DNA of 64,000 nucleotides from Rhodospirillaceae bacterium MC!. GTDB taxonomy: Bacteria; Pseudomonadota; Alphaproteobacteria; MC1. Both the position numbers and the translations under genes were made by a program. The notes under the pieces were generated by a model. It saw only the letters and a list, made by a program, of their open reading frames with translations. It was not told the origin of the DNA and ran no database searches. Each line of letters opens with the position of its first letter. The stretch's first letter is position 1. Location of the stretch: positions 62,246-126,245 of the forward strand of contig NQOV01000005.1 in the NCBI GenBank assembly GCA_002632265.1, given 5' to 3'. Below are positions 62,822 to 64,000 of the stretch, in pieces.

Positions 62822-63745
62822 TTAACCTTTTGCAGCTTTAGCAACTTCTTCAGCGAAATTATCTTCAGCTTTTTCGATTCCCTCGCCTAATCCGTAACGA
62901 ACGAACTCTACAAGTTTAACTTCAGAACCTAACTCTTTCGCAAAATTAGCGATAGCAGTTTTTACTGGCGTTTTAGATTCAAGAACAAATTCTTGTTCCA
63001 ATAAAGTTTGCTCCTTAAAGAACTTCGACATACGACCTTTAACCATACCAGCGATGATTTTATCGTCCTTGCCTGATTCACGAGCTTGTTCTTCAATAAC
63101 TTTTTGTTCATGGGCAACAACTGTAGGATCAAGGCTATCTTTATCTAAAGCTAGGGGATTAACCGCAGCGATGTGCATAGCTAATTTCTTACCGAAATCG
63201 ATTAATTTATCTTGGTCGCCGTCTGATTCTAAACCGACAAGAACGGCAATTTTTCCCATACCTTCGGCAGTAGCGTTATGGATGTAAGAGGCTACCGCAC
63301 CTTTTGATACTTCCACACATTGCGAACGGCGATAATTCATATTTTCGCCGATTGTAGCGATAGTACTGATGATTTTTTGTTCATAAGTATCGCTTTCTCC
63401 TGGATAAGTAGCTTTTTTAATTGCCTCAAGATCGCCATTATTTTCGAATGCACCTTTGGCAACATTCGCAACAAAAGCTTGGAACTCTTCGTTACGAGCA
63501 ACGAAATCAGTTTGCGAATTGATCTCAACAATCGCACCTTTATTACCTTTAGAAAGTACAGCAACTAAGCCTTCCGCAGCAATATTGCCAGATTTTTTAG
63601 CCGCAGTAGCTAAACCTTTTGTACGCAACCAATCGATTGCTTCTTCGATGTTTCCATCTGTTTCTGTAAGAGCTTTCTTACAATCCATCATACCAGCACC
63701 AGAGCGTTGGCGTAGGTCTTTTACTAAACCAGCAGTAACAGCCAT
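62822..63745 (-). CDS. tsf: Elongation factor Ts
   Basis: VKDLRQRSGAGMMDCKKALTETDGNIEEAIDWLRTKG, INSQTDFVARN. Confidence 0.97.
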   Translation of the reverse strand: MAVTAGLVKDLRQRSGAGMMDCKKALTETDGNIEEAIDWLRTKGLATAAKKSGNIAAEGLVAVLSKGNKGAIVEINSQTDFVARNEEFQAFVANVAKGAFENNGDLEAIKKATYPGESDTYEQKIISTIATIGENMNYRRSQCVEVSKGAVASYIHNATAEGMGKIAVLVGLESDGDQDKLIDFGKKLAMHIAAVNPLALDKDSLDPTVVAHEQKVIEEQARESGKDDKIIAGMVKGRMSKFFKEQTLLEQEFVLESKTPVKTAIANFAKELGSEVKLVEFVRYGLGEGIEKAEDNFAEEVAKAAKG

Positions 63746-63823
63746 ATTTAAAATTCCTTTATTGAGAATAATTTAATTTTAATCTTACATAATAACTTTA
63801 CATAAGATCATGAAATAAGATGT

Positions 63824-63933
63824 AAAAAGGTGGGAAAAAGTGCTTAGCCAGAGTTTTTAAGCCTTGCGTGGTGTATACACCACTATCGTAAAAGGCTTAA
63901 AAGCTCTGAATGAGTGCTTTTTCACGCCTTTTT
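63824..63933 (-). repeat. Structured element copy B (110 bp) in rpsB-tsf gap
   Basis: Arms AAAAAGGCGTGAAAAAGCACTCATTCAGAGCTTTTAAGCC versus AAAAAGGTGGGAAAAAGTGCTTAGCCAGAGTTTTTAAGCC; apical GTGGTGTATACACCAC. Confidence 0.9.
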
Positions 63934-64000
63934 CTAGATTTGTGGGGCGTCTTCTAATGCACCAAGATCAACGCCAGCTTGAGCCATTTCCACAGACATA
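63934..64000 (-). CDS. rpsB: 30S ribosomal protein S2, C-terminal fragment (gene continues beyond window)
   Basis: Minus-strand reading …MSVEMAQAGVDLGALEDAPQI*; position upstream of tsf. Confidence 0.7.
   Translation of the reverse strand, partial: MSVEMAQAGVDLGALEDAPQI

Overview
AT-rich bacterial chromosome segment. The lgt / MidA / PgeF neighbourhood, ftsQ-ftsA-ftsZ with a C-terminal 'DIPAFLRRQ' peptide, the flagellin type and the FdsGBA formate dehydrogenase suggest an alphaproteobacterium. The window is mostly housekeeping and metabolic genes: a purine cluster (fused purL end, purE, C, F, M, N, D), prs, lgt, two tandem flagellins, a nucleoside-type ABC importer, rplT/rpmI, fhs, topA, recX, prfC, lrgAB, ftsQAZ, pheA, uup, glmU, comM, fdsGBA plus an FdhD homologue, truA, and frr-pyrH-tsf-rpsB. 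The most unusual content is between the genes. (1) A ~107-110 bp structured element lies directly 3' of stop codons and on the gene strand (rpsB, pyrH, uup, orf31900; a collapsed 35-bp form after tsf), with covarying stems and a conserved apical segment. (2) Four dispersed perfect or near-perfect palindromes share a TGGCCTA...TAGGCCA-type core but have unrelated, self-complementary arms. (3) A ~20-copy 33-bp minisatellite lies next to a C10 tract. (4) Very pure penta- and hexanucleotide microsatellites occur in intergenic DNA. Coding oddities include MidA-PgeF and ketoisomerase-aminotransferase fusions, Asn/Gln-rich extensions in FtsZ, PurF and PurL, and an FdhD homologue without the CxxC motif. 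All assignments come from reading sequence and translated ORFs; no database search was run.
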